This document shows, one piece after another, positions 1 through 13,200 of a DNA stretch of 64,000 nt. The notes under the pieces are model-generated. The model did not search any database. It was not told the DNA's origin and saw only the letters and a program-made list of their open reading frames with translations. The stretch is from Atrina japonica. Lineage: Eukaryota > Mollusca > Bivalvia > Pterioida > Pinnidae. The position numbers and the translations under genes were made by a program. The stretch covers positions 1,686,001 to 1,750,000 of the forward strand of contig BROG01000005.1 in the NCBI GenBank assembly GCA_030159075.1. The letters run 5' to 3'. Every line of letters begins with the position of its first letter. The stretch's first letter is position 1.

Positions 1-59
1 ACTGCTATAACAAATTTATTTGGAGGGCCCAGTGAATTCGTTATAGACAGGTTTTACTG
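1..59. mobile_element. Terminal fragment of a TACAGTAAAACC-type MITE
   Basis: The segment ends in TAGACAGGTTTTACTGT, which matches the right terminus of the complete element at 62465-62646 (ACAGGTTTTACTGTA). The other end lies outside the window. No coding potential. Confidence 0.4.
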
Positions 60-835
60 TCATATAAACTATGCTATATTGTACATATGTCTGTCATAAC
101 CTCTACATAATATAGTACAAACTTCTGTCATATAAACTACACTATACTGTACATATGTCTGTCATAACCTCTTCACTATACAGTACAAACTTCTGTCATA
201 TAAACTACACTGTACTATATATATGTCTATCATAACCTCAACACTATATAGTACAACAATCTCTCATATAAACTACACTATACTGTACATATATCTGTCA
301 TAACCTCTACACTATACTGTACATATATCTGTCATAACCTCTACACTATATAGTACATATGTCTGTCATAACCTCTACACTATATAGTACAAAATTCTGT
401 CATAACCTCTACACTATACTGTACATGTCTGTCATAACCTCTACACTATATAGTACAAACTTCTGTCATAACCTCTACACTATACTGTACATGTCTGTCA
501 TAACCTCTACACTATATAGTACAAACTTCTGTCATAACCTCTACACTATACTGTACATGTCTGTCATAACCTCTACACTATATAGTACAAACTTGTCATA
601 ACCTCTACACTATACTGTACATGTCTGTCATAACCTCTACACTATACTGTACATGTCTGTCATAACCACTACACTATATAGTACAAACTTCTGTCATAAC
701 CTCTACACTATACTGTACATATGTCTGTCATAACCTCTACACTATACAGTACAAACTTCTGTCATATAAACAACACTATATTGTATAAATGTCTATCATA
801 ATCACTATACTACATGTATAAAGTACAGTTATATT
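60..835. repeat. ~33-bp tandem repeat with 66-bp higher-order alternation
   Basis: Units of 32-34 bp share CTGTCATAACCTCTACACTA and alternate between endings of type ACTGTACATGT and ATAGTACAAACTT, giving a composite period near 66 bp. Units towards both ends are more diverged. It lies downstream of the last traced exon of gene A, probably in an intron. Sixty-six is a multiple of three, which explains a spurious open frame over 359-601. Confidence 0.85.
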
Positions 836-979
836 ATATTTGGGGTTGTATATCAGTAATTATGATGCTGCAAATTTAGCTTTATTGGTGACACATTAGC
901 AGTCACTGAAAAAGCTATATGTCGCATTAACATGTTCATGTACATGTAGGATATTGTTTTATGACTTTTATATATTTAC

Positions 980-1236
980 CTGGATGCTGTTTTGACCATG
1001 CACTGATCAATGCCTCTTTCATTTTTTCCAATACGGAAGTTGACACTTTATTGTTCAATAGTACAGAAAAGTAAAGCTTGCTGTCGGTGACTGTATTATC
1101 TGTCACTGTTTTGTACTCTTTTCCGTTCGGTGCTGTATAGTTGAATGTTGCCTCAAATACACTGGAGTTAATAGGTGGTGGATTGGTTATGCTTCCATTT
1201 AGTTTCAGGATGAAAGGTAGTTTCCATGATGATGAC
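980..1236 (-). CDS. Gene A exon 28: module 10, second exon
   Basis: 257 nt: 1 nt, 85 codons, 1 nt. The acceptor TTTTCAAG and donor GTAAATAT are present. The product begins SSSWKLPFILKLNGS and ends near MKEALISAWSKQHPG, the shared pattern of second exons (W and aliphatic residues at the start, a helix-like LxxAW at the end). Several N-x-S/T sequons are visible. The donor shows that coding continues beyond the left edge. Confidence 0.82.
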
Positions 1237-4200
1237 CTTGAAAATAACAGTTGGGTTATGGCATAAACATTGAATTCATTAACAATCTGTTACAAAAATA
1301 TTATTGGCGGTGACTCTGAATTTTATTTTGTTGAAAATAAATACTACATAAATCCCTCATCTAATTAAACAACCGTATACGTTTAATACAATTTATAAAA
1401 GTTGATATGGTTCTTGTGACATATGTTATATTATATTTCTAATTAAGATATCTATATACTTACCCCTCTTTACCAAGATATTCTTTGCTGGTATTTGTAA
1501 GTTCAACAGATACATCTGTGTCTGAAATTAAAGTATCATTACATATTATGATACAAAAAATGTGTGATAAAACTACATCAGACTGATCTAGAGAAAAAGT
1601 CACACCATCCCAAATTATATATAAAATAAGGACTGTTGTACAAAACTATTTATCTTTAACACTGTAAAGTAATAAATTTTCATTTAGGATTTAATTTTGG
1701 TATTTTTGTGGGAAACCAAAAAGAAAGAAATTAAATCCAAGACCAAATATTTTACTGAAATGATGGAAGTAGGATGTCTCAAAATCATTGAAAATTAATG
1801 ACACTGATTTCGTTTTTGAAGCAAATACCATAAAAAATTAAACCCACAAAAAAAAAGAATGAATATACAGTAATAGAATGCATGTGATATTAGAATAAAA
1901 AAACTTGTTTTAACAACCACCTGTGTATTAAGACCTCCTGGTCATAAAAAACCATTTTTTGCTGTCCGCAACAGTACCATCTGTGTACAAATCAACCTCT
2001 ATATAAAGACCACCTCCCTATAAAGACAGTTTTCTTGTGTCTCTAAGGAGGTTGTTATACACAAGTTCCACTGTAGGGTGTTTGTGTCTTTATCATGTCA
2101 ATTAGAAGACACTTTTGTAAAAGAAATGTAAACAATAGAATACTGTCTTTATGTTGTTTTACATCCTGACAATCATATGGAAAGATTACCAGCTTAAGGT
2201 GAAAAGACAAAATCTTAATGCAAGCATTGGTAATGAAACAGTCATTGCAAAGAAGTGATGACTTTCCACATGTCAGGTGAATGCTCTGATTGGCTCAGTC
2301 ATTGTGAATGGTTGAATTAATATAATGAATTACCTATGATTGAATATTATCATATGTTGATTCAAAGTCAATATGTTTCTATTGTACCATGCATATATTT
2401 GTTAGATTCCAAGTCGGTAGCGTGCTCAACTCTTGATCGTGAGTTTGAGTCCAGTCGGTGGAAGGTTGGTTTCCTGTCCTTTGGATGAGACAGTAAAAAC
2501 CGAGGTCCTGTGTCACAGTAGGTGTTGGCACGTTAAAGAACCATCACTGCTCAATGGCCATTAGTGCCGAGCATAGGCCAAAATTTGAAGCCCTTCACCA
2601 GCCTTTGGTGACATCTCCATATGAGTGAAAGATTCTTGAGTGGAACGTTAAACAGCAATAAACTGAAAAAAAAAGTTAGATTCCATACTTTCATACATGT
2701 GTATTTCTAATATAGAGTTGATGAACACACCCTTTTAACTTTATAATAAAATATAACTTTCAAATACTATACTATAGAAATACCTTTGTAATACTGGCTG
2801 TAATAATGTTGATAATACCACTGTAACCATGACTGGAAGTTAGAGTACATTGATGGTGGTACCCAAGTATTTATATGCAGTTTACCAGTGTCAGTCAGGT
2901 GGACATACTTCTCTTTTTGGTTCCATGACCATGAAAATTTGAAGTGGTGACCAAAGGATGAGCTGAAGTTATGGTCAATGTTAAACAATGTCCAGTTGAA
3001 TGGTTTGATGGTTGCCGGATTCATAGGTTTTCCCTTGTTTTGTATGTGGTAATGTACCAGCCAATGAGAATGCCTGAAACATCAGAATTAAATCATTTGA
3101 AATCAGTGGCTCACAATGTAATAGTCAATATAAGTGTATTGAAATACTCTGGGATATAACAACATAAGAATAAAACATCTACAATCCAGGTTAAAAAAAT
3201 TTACATACAAGTATAACATACTTTACATGTATTGTAAAAATGAAAAATCTGCCTGATTTATTTTACATCAAATAATTTCTGCACCTGCATTCAAAGATAA
3301 ATTAAAAAAGAATATTAACATTTAATCAATACTTCTATAATAACAACATCATACATATTTTTCAACTCTAAGAATACACATGCTAGATAATGTGATAATA
3401 CAAATTGTATTTATTGAGAGAGAGGGAGACAGACATAGAGACAAGACAGAGACAGAAAAAGACAGAAAGATTCCAAAAAGGTAGAGAGTGACAGACAGAG
3501 AATAGATACAATTAGTCACACACCCTTGACTGTCGATGACCTCTTCTTGTGATGTAATCTTTACATGAATACAGCCACAGGCCTTGTAATCTGAAAGTGT
3601 TAGCAATAATCTGTTGTAACATATGATTTAACCAATTGCCAACATGTCATAAACATTCAAATGTTGCATTGTTTTGTACAGTAATCTGCTCGTCCTTTCT
3701 TTTGAATCTCTATTTGACACCTCATTTGTTATCATATTAACCCAAGTTTCAAATCTTTTTATTAAAGCAAGTCACAAATTTGTATTTATCTGGTAATTCA
3801 CTTACACATTTTGTATATAGGAAGTCCACACACAAAAACAGATAATTTGGAGAGTGGTGTATACTGACTTGAACGATGCAAGTCAGAGGTTGTACACACC
3901 TGGCTTGTAACAGAACGGTCATCAGTTCAAGAATTGTTGACTCATCCCGTGGTCACATTCTGACTCACCGAAATCAATAAATAGTATGGTCTACAGTCGT
4001 GATTCAGGAGTGAACAAGTTCATATTGTATGTAAAATTAGTATGAAATTTTTATTTTAAATATATTCCCCCAAATCCTGACAGTGAACTTAATTATTCTT
4101 CGATATGGGCAGGTCCAAATGTGACTCCAGGGGAGGATGAGTTAAAACCACTTTCTCTGCAACATTTTGTCCCCTAGCAAGACATACAACTTCTGTACTG

Positions 4201-7200
4201 GCATAGTGTACTGAATTGTAAATTGAATACCAACAAGTGCTAACTCTCATTGCCTCTAGATAAGGAATAATTTCATGTCTTAACAGTATTTCATGCTACA
4301 ATCAACGTTTTTTATTTTCACTTATACGGTTTCAACTAATTTTCAGTGGTGGTGGAGATACCTGTTTACAATGCACCTGGCTTTAGTAGTACCATTGGCC
4401 TTCTGCAAGTCAACTGATAAAACTTCAAAAATGATCAGCTTATGTTTCAGTGGAAATAGAACCTGTGCTGACCGGAGGTTAGAAAGACTTCTTGGTTCAA
4501 GAATGATTCTCTAACCACTGGATCATTGAGGCTACAGAAAGGAATTTATATAGTACGGTACGCTAAAAGATTCACATGACTCCCCTACCATCTCGATCCA
4601 AACCCCTAGAGACAAAGGTGATGATATTCACAATTTTATAAAGGTTTTGTACAATGAAAATCAACCCCATATCATGAAATAATTATATTAATTCTGATAC
4701 CTGGGTTCTCTTTCAACCATGTTTCTGTCATGGCAGCCTCTATCTTACTGTACATAGACAGGGGTATCTTGTACTGGGAATAGAATTTCAGCATATATTG
4801 ATAATACAGCCAGTTGAAGCTAGAGAGAATGTGAATCTTCTGTGTAGTTATAATGCTTAAGTCCACCAAAGATGTGTTGAGTCGTGGCCAAACTGATGCA
4901 TCAATTATTTCTTGATCTCTTCTCTTGATGAAGTAAGTGAATCGCCATACAGAACTTCTGAAAATACACAAAAATAAAATTGGTAAAGAAGTCCTGTCAT
5001 CATTTATACATGAATTGTTTATTTATAATATATCTTGTATGTTATATATATGCTTACAATGCATTTGTTAATTAAAGAATATTCCAGTATAATGAACATA
5101 CTATGTATATTATCAAACTGATAAATACATCCAAAACCTAATTATTATTGTCAATTCTATCAAAATGGTGTTGGTTGAGACACTTTTTTCATATCTTAAT
5201 CTTGGTACTTAAGTCAGGCACTATGTACTTTTTTATATGAATCTTCAGTTCAAAAAGTACAAATAGCATTGTTCTACACTGGATTGTTTCAAATAATGAT
5301 ATTAGAGTAATATCTCTTTGCATATTAATACATTATTGTTAACTGTCAAACTGAAATTGCCACTAGATGTCCTTAATAAACAGCTTCCTGTTTCTGTTTG
5401 ATGGCAGATGTCATGTCACACAACAGCATAGTGATTCAAGCTATGCTAAATCATTTGAATAACATCATCACCAAAGAAACATTTTTCACAACTAAAATGT
5501 TTACTATGAAGGTCAAACTATCAATTCATATTAATTCTCAGCAGAGAGTTCTGTGAGGTGTAACTCATTACTTTCAATTTCTACTTAAAATACTACTACT
5601 GAGGGTACTGTAGACATTTGTAAGTTATAATTTACACACAGATTTCATACAAATATCAATTTTGTATTTGTAAAATATTTTAAAAGCAAAAAATATAAAA
5701 GTAAAACTAGTACCCACTACATTACTTACCCAGACTTGATAGAGATATGTTGTTGTGGCATGCCAATTATCTGAAGGCATTTGCAGGATTTAGAGACTAG
5801 AAAAAGATAAAATATGTAATATGCAATGACAATTATCTGAAGGCATTTGCAGGATTTAGAGACTAGATAAAGATAAAATATGTAATATGCAATGACAATT
5901 ACCATGCTTAGGTAATATTACACAACAAACCTAATATCAAAATAATATATGTATATATACAATATTCTCTAGAAAATACATGTATAAAGATTATAGCAGA
6001 TTTACTACCAGATAAAAGAATATTTAAGAGTAAATTTGTCTTCAGTAGGTGATCAGCATTACAGGTAAAAATCATTCAGATCAAACTTTTGAAAGGCAGT
6101 CCACAATGGTTATTTCAAAACACAAAAGTTCCAAGGGCATAAATATCAGAAACCTTACAAGTTGTTCTCTGTCTAAGCACTTATTAATCACCATGACAAC
6201 AAATTACAGTTGGATCCTATCCCTTACCTATATTCATATCATACCAAGCATCCAGCAGTAGTTTTTCCATTTTCTTAATCATATCTACCGTGTACAGAAT
6301 CCCTACATCTGTGTAGAACTGGAAGGCATATGAATATCTATGTATTTCCCTTTCAATTTTGGATACCACTTGATAATTCCCTCCGTATATACTGTTCCAC
6401 TTGAAATCATGTGTCTTTACTGAGCGACGATGTCTGGAGCTGATTAGTTTTCTCCCATGACGAACAAAATATATCAACCGCCAGTACAGCTTCCTGCAAT
6501 AACAAAGTACAGAGTTTATTTCCATTAGTCAAAGTCTTCAAATTAAAAGAATGTTTAGTAGTGTATCTGTAACAACTTGTAAACAAATGAGGATGGCGGC
6601 ATATACAAATTATCGCAGTTCACAATGGATGTCTTAAGATCAAATATTAACTCATTAACAGAGTCATATTTGATCTAAGTCATTGATTTATAGCAGAGTC
6701 CATTGTTTTCCAGGGGTTGAGGAGTTAAAGTGCACAGAAATTCAACATTTGAGTATTTTTGTCTCTTCTGTTTATCTAATGTATAGTCTACTGTAATGCA
6801 GTCTCAAAGACATATTTGACCCCCATTTATCAAGCTACTAGTACTTTGTTTTTATTTATTCGCTGCCAGATTGTCCTCTTAATTTTACAAGGTTTGTGGT
6901 ATTTTTGTTTTTAGCATCATAAGAGTACCATAATCAAAGAGCGGTAACTCCGATAGAAAGGTAATAAAATCATTGTCAAGTTTTACTTGTCTTCTAATTC
7001 AGTTATTGTCTGTTGTAGTTTATCATACACAGGATTTAACAATACAAACAAATTGAGTCCATAGAAAATTTGATAACAAAATTATTGGTATCTATGGCAT
7101 CTTTTCAGTGAGAATTATATCTTCTCTCGCTAGTATTAAAATATTTCATGATGGATTTATTTTCACTTTATTACATCACACAAAAAATAACAAAATTAAA

Positions 7201-10200
7201 TTCTTAACAAATATTTATGATTTTGGAGTATGTTGTGCTTAGACTGATGTGACTGAAGAGCAGCCAGGAGGATGACATAGGTATAACTTACCCTGTTACA
7301 TCAATGTATTTCTCTTGACCTTTTATTACAACATCGACTTTTTCAACACTGCAATCTGTTAAACAAAAACAAGTAGATATCATAGATCAAATCAACCAAT
7401 TACACCACCTTAAATTAAAATAGATGATCGTACAACCGATGTATAACAATTAAGACATTTTTGCAGGTAATACCCCCTTTTTATCTAACGGACATTCTCA
7501 GATATATACTGGGGCCTCTGTGGCCAAGTGGTTAGAACATCACACTTTGAACCATGAAGTCTCTCACTTCCTGTCAGTGCAGCACTGGAACCTTAGCTGA
7601 TTTTTGTGAGAAAGTTTGCAAGTTTACTCGCGGAAAGCCGATGGTATCTTCACAGGGACACTGTAACTGAGTTCTTTCCTCCACCAATAAAAATTGGCCG
7701 CTACCATATAACGGAAACATCGTCAAGTGTGGCATTAAAACATTATTCAAAATTTTTTTTAATTCAGATATATTCTAAGTTATACAAAGTCAAATTCTGA
7801 CAAGGGATATAGTAAACAGGACTCATAATAAAACAGATAAATCAATATAGGGATCATTATAACATACTCAAGTTAATACATGATTCAGTCATAATAACAT
7901 AGGGAAGTTAACACAGGGATAAAAACACTATAAAGTTAATACAGGGTTCAAAATGGTATAGTGCAGTTCATACAAGGTTATGATAACAGAAGGTTATACA
8001 AGGTAGAGATCATAATACTAAGGCTTAGGTAGATCCAGATGAGGATAACACACAGGTTTACACTTTAACAGAGTTAATAATTTTCCAGGTTATATTGATC
8101 TTTTTGAATCATGAATACATGGAATAAATTATGTGTGATAATCAGCTATTTTATGTTCTACACATTATAAACAACCATTTGATCTCTGACACTACATATC
8201 CTGATTTACATTCTCTTTTACTGTTTCTTTCTCTCACTCTATCATTCCTATCAAGATCACCTTTGTATTTGAAATAAGCCACTACATGCATTTAATATGT
8301 TTGGGTAAAACTACTAAACATAATTTTAGTGACAACTTACTTAGAACTTGACACCATCTTGCCTTCAGATCATTACTGATGATAACCCAATCCAAATGTG
8401 ACACCTCTCTTGTAAAGGTCAAGGTGAAATGATCACGATAATAGAATTGTACTGATGACATATGACCTGTGATTATCTTATAAACGTGCTTGTTTATGCC
8501 AGTAATGCTGATATTCTGTACATATGATATTATTGGTCTTGTAAATGATGGATTAATTTGATATTTGTTTGAGGTCAGGAAAAACACCAATCTCCAAACA
8601 GTAGTTCTGTAAATAGAAATTGTGTAACTGATCAAAATACATACAGAATACTTGGAAATATTGTGTAACTGATCCAAATACATACAGAATACTTGGAAAT
8701 ATTGTGTAACTGATCAAAATACATACAGTATACTTGAAAATTTTGTGTAACTGATCCAAATACATACAGTATACTTGGAAATTCTGTGTAACTACTCAAA
8801 ATACATACAATATACTTGGAAATTTTGTGTAACTGATCAAAATACACAGTATACTTGGAAGTTTTGTGTAACTGATCAAAATACATACAGTAAAGTAGGA
8901 AGTTTTGTGTAGTAGGAAGTTTTGTGTAACTGATCAAAATAGGAATAACAGTATAAAGTATACTTGGAAGTGATTTGTGTGTAACTGATCAAAATACATA
9001 CAGTAAAGTAGGAAGTTTTGTGTAACTGATCAAAATACATACAGTAAAGTAGGAAGTTTTGTGTAACTGATCAAAATACATACAGTATAAAGTATACTTG
9101 GAAGTTTTGTGTAACTGATAAAAATACATACAGTAAAGTAGGAAGTTTTGTGTAACTGATCAAAATACATACAGTAAAGTAGGAAGTTTTGTGTAACTGA
9201 TCAAAATACATACAGTAAAGTAGGAAGTTTTGTGTAACTGATCAAAATACATACAGTAAAGTAGGAAGTTTTGTGTAACTGATCAAAATACATACAGTAA
9301 AGTAGGAAGTTTTTGTGTAACTGATGATCAAAATACATACAGTAAAGTAGGAAGTTTTTGTGTAACTGATCAAAATACATACAGTAAAGTAGGAAGTTTT
9401 GTGTAACTGATCAAAATAGTTTTGTGTAATACAGTAAAGTAGGGAAGTTTTGTGTAACTGATCAAAATACATACAGTAAAGTAGGAAGTTTTGTGTAACT
9501 GATCAAAATACATACAGTAAAGTAGGAAGTTTTGTGTAACTGATCAAAATACATACAGTAAAGTAGGAAGTTTTGTGTAACTGATCAAAATACATACAGT
9601 AAAGTAGGAAGTTTTGTGTAACTGATCAAAATACATACAGTAAAGTAGGAAGTTTTGTGTAACTGATCAAAATACAGACAGTAAAGTAGGAAGTTTTGTG
9701 TAACTGATCAAAATACAGACAGTAAAGTAGGAAGTTTTGTGTAACTGATCAAAATACATACAGTAAAGTAGGAAGTTTTGTGTAAACTGATCAAAATACA
9801 TACAGTAAGTAAAGTAGGAAGTTTTGTGTAACTGATCAAAATACATACAGTAAAGTAGGAAGATCAAAATACATACAGTAAAGTAGGAAGTTTTGTGTAA
9901 CTGATCAAAATACATACAGTAAGTAGGAAAGTAGGAAGTTTTGTGTAACTGATCAAAATACATACAGTAAAGTAGGAAGTTTTGTGTAAACTGATCAAGT
10001 TTTGTGTAATACATACAGTAAAGTAGGAAGTTTTTGTGTAACTGATACAAAATACAAAATACATACAGTAAAGTAGGAAGTTTTGTGTAACTGATCATCA
10101 AAATACATACAGTAAAGTAGGAAGTTTTGTGTAACTGATCAAAATACATACAGTAAAGTAGGAAAGTAGGAAGTTTTGTTTTGTGTAACTGATCAAAATA

Positions 10201-13200
10201 CATACAGTAAAGTAGGAACTGATCAAAATTTTGTGTAAACTGATCAAAATACATACAGTAAAGTAAGTAGGAAGTTTTGTGTAACTGATCAAAATACAAG
10301 TACAGTCAAAAAGTAGGTAGGAAGTTTTGTGTAACTGATCAAAATACATACAGTAAAGTAGGAAGTTTTTTTGTGTAAAGTAGGAAGTTTTGTGATCAAA
10401 ATACATACAGTAAAGTAGGACTGTTTTGTGTAACTGATCAAAATACATACAGTAAAGTAGGAAGTTTTAGGAAGTGTAACTGATCAAAATACATACAGTA
10501 AAGTAGGAAGTTTTGTGTAACTGATCAAAATACATACAGTAAAGTAGGAGGAAGTTTTGTGTAACTGAGGAAGTTTTGTGTAAATATCATACAGTAAAGT
10601 AGGAAGTTTTGTGTAACTGATCAAAATACATACAGTAAAGTAGGAAGTTTTTGTGTCAAAATAACTGATCAAAATACATACAGTAAAGTAGGAAGTTTTT
10701 GTGTAACTGATCAAAATACATACAGTAAAGTAGGAAGTTTTGTGTAACTGATCAAAATACATACAGTAAAGTAGGAAGTTTTGTGTAACTGATCAAAATA
10801 CATACAGAAAACTAGGAAGTTTTCCCTCCTGAATATTTTTGCCCTTTTACGAGAGAAAACATTTTCACTCCATCTCAAATGAGCCTTAAATCACCACACC
10901 TTAATGGCTGGCATGTATGACCATGCTTGAGTTATTCAGCTTTCATTCAAAAATAACCTCCTCATCTTAGAATGCAAATGGCAGAAATAATTTCAAGATA
11001 AACAGTTGTTTGAATATCTACTGGTATAGGACAGTGTGTATTTGACTCACTTTCGTTTTCAATTATTTACTCACATAGTGACAATGATAAGTATAAATAT
11101 TACACTGTTCACTTATACTTACAAATTCTGCAGGTATACTCTTTCTTGGAAACCCAAATGAATTTGGATGTTAGAATATTTATTGACATCTGAAATGAAA
11201 CAATGCATTGTAAGTAAACATGATACAAAGACATCTTATTTCAGTCAACCACAAAAAAACTTAAAGTTAACAATTTGATTTCTCAATCTGTTTTTATTTT
11301 TAAATTATATCCAAAATTTTGCACTATCAAAATTCATACATTCCATGGACTTTAAATGACTCTTACATAATTGTTACAATCTCCTCACTCTAAAACCATC
11401 CATATTCACCATTTTCTTGCTATAGAATAACCTTCTTGTTAAATTAGCACAGCATTTACAACTTATTATAAACACCAGTCTAGTAAGACTACTTCTTCAT
11501 AACTATTATCTCACAACTATGATTCATGTTTCACTATAATAACACCTCACACTGTATAAAACTTTGCCCACTGTTCTGACTCATAGCTATAAAAGATGTG
11601 ATAAGATTCTAATAAAAACTTATCATGTAATAACCTACCATAGCATGTCCTACATGTAATAACCTACCATAGCATGTACTACATGTGGTGACCTACCATA
11701 GTGTATCCTACATGTAGTAACTTACCATAGCATGTCCTACATGTGGAAACCTACCATAGCATGTCCTACATGTAATAACCTACCATAGCATGTCCTACAT
11801 GTAATAACCTACCATAGCATGTCCTACATGTAATAACCTACCATAGCATGTCCTACATGTAATAACCTACCATAGCATGTCCTACATGTAATAACCTACC
11901 ATAGCATGTCCTACATGTGGTACCCTACCATAGCATGTCCTACATGTAGTAACTTACCATAGCATGTCCTACATGTGGAAACCTACCATAGCATGTCCTA
12001 CATGTAATAACCTACCATAGCATGTCCTACATGTGGAAACCTACCATAGCATGTCCTACATGTAATAACCTACCATAGCATGTCCTACATGTTGTGACCT
12101 ACCATAGTGTATCCTACATGTGGTAACTTATCATAGTATGTCCTAATTGTGGTGACCTACCATAGTATATCCAACATGTGGTAACCTACATAGTATGTCC
12201 CAGATGTGGTAACCTACTATAGTGTGTCCCACATGTGGTTACTTACCATAGTATGTCTTACATGTGGTAACCTGCCACATGTGGTTACTTACCAGAGTGT
12301 GTCATATATGTGATAACCTACCATTCTATGTTACATATTTGATAACCTACCATTCTATGTTACATATTTGATAACCTACCATTCTATGTTACATATTTGA
12401 TAACCTACCATTCTATGTCATACATAACTGATAACCAACCATTTTATGTTACATATTTGATAACCTTTAATTCTGTGTTATACATATTTGATAACCTACC
12501 ATTCTATGTTCTATATCTGATAACCTACCATTCTATGTTCTATATTTGATAACCTACCATTCTACGTTCTATATCTGATAACCTACCATTCTATGTTCTA
12601 TATCTGATAACCTACCATTCTGTTCTATATTTGATAACCTACCATTCTATGTTCTATATCTGATAACCTACCATTCTATGTTCTATATCTGATAACCTAC
12701 CATTCTATGTTCTATATCTGATAACCTACCATTCTATGTTCTATATCTGATAACCTACCATTCTATGTTCTATATCTGATAACCTACCATTCTATGTTCT
12801 ATATCTGATAACCAACCATTCTATGTTATATATTTGATAACCTACCATTCTATGTTATATATTTGATAACCTACCATTTTATGTTCTATATCTGATAACC
12901 TACCATTCTATGTTCTATATCTGATAACCTACCATTCTATGTTCTATATCTGATAACCTACCATTCTTTGTTCTATATCTGATAACCTACCATTCTATGT
13001 TCTATATCTGATAACCTACCATTCTATGTTCTATATCTGATAACCTACCATCATTCCATTTATGTTGTAAGACAATCAGAATTTTGGGAAGTACTTTGCT
13101 TTTGAGATCTATTGTTGCAATTTTGGTTGTGAAGTACAGCTCAAAATGCTGCTCAAAATCAAGAAGATGAGATTTAACGGCATAAACATTGTAAGATGTG

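Noticed and set aside
359..601. Plus-strand open frame with a 22-residue repeat
   Set aside because: The 66-bp tandem period is a multiple of three, so the frame stays open by chance.
8282..10762. Several long minus-strand open frames with MYFDQLHKTSYFTVC-type repeats
   Set aside because: They are translations of the 41-bp minisatellite; the frame changes each unit and only indels keep stretches open.
11625..13048. Possible CRISPR-like array
   Set aside because: Units are contiguous without unique spacers, the context is eukaryotic and intronic, and the array is a minisatellite.
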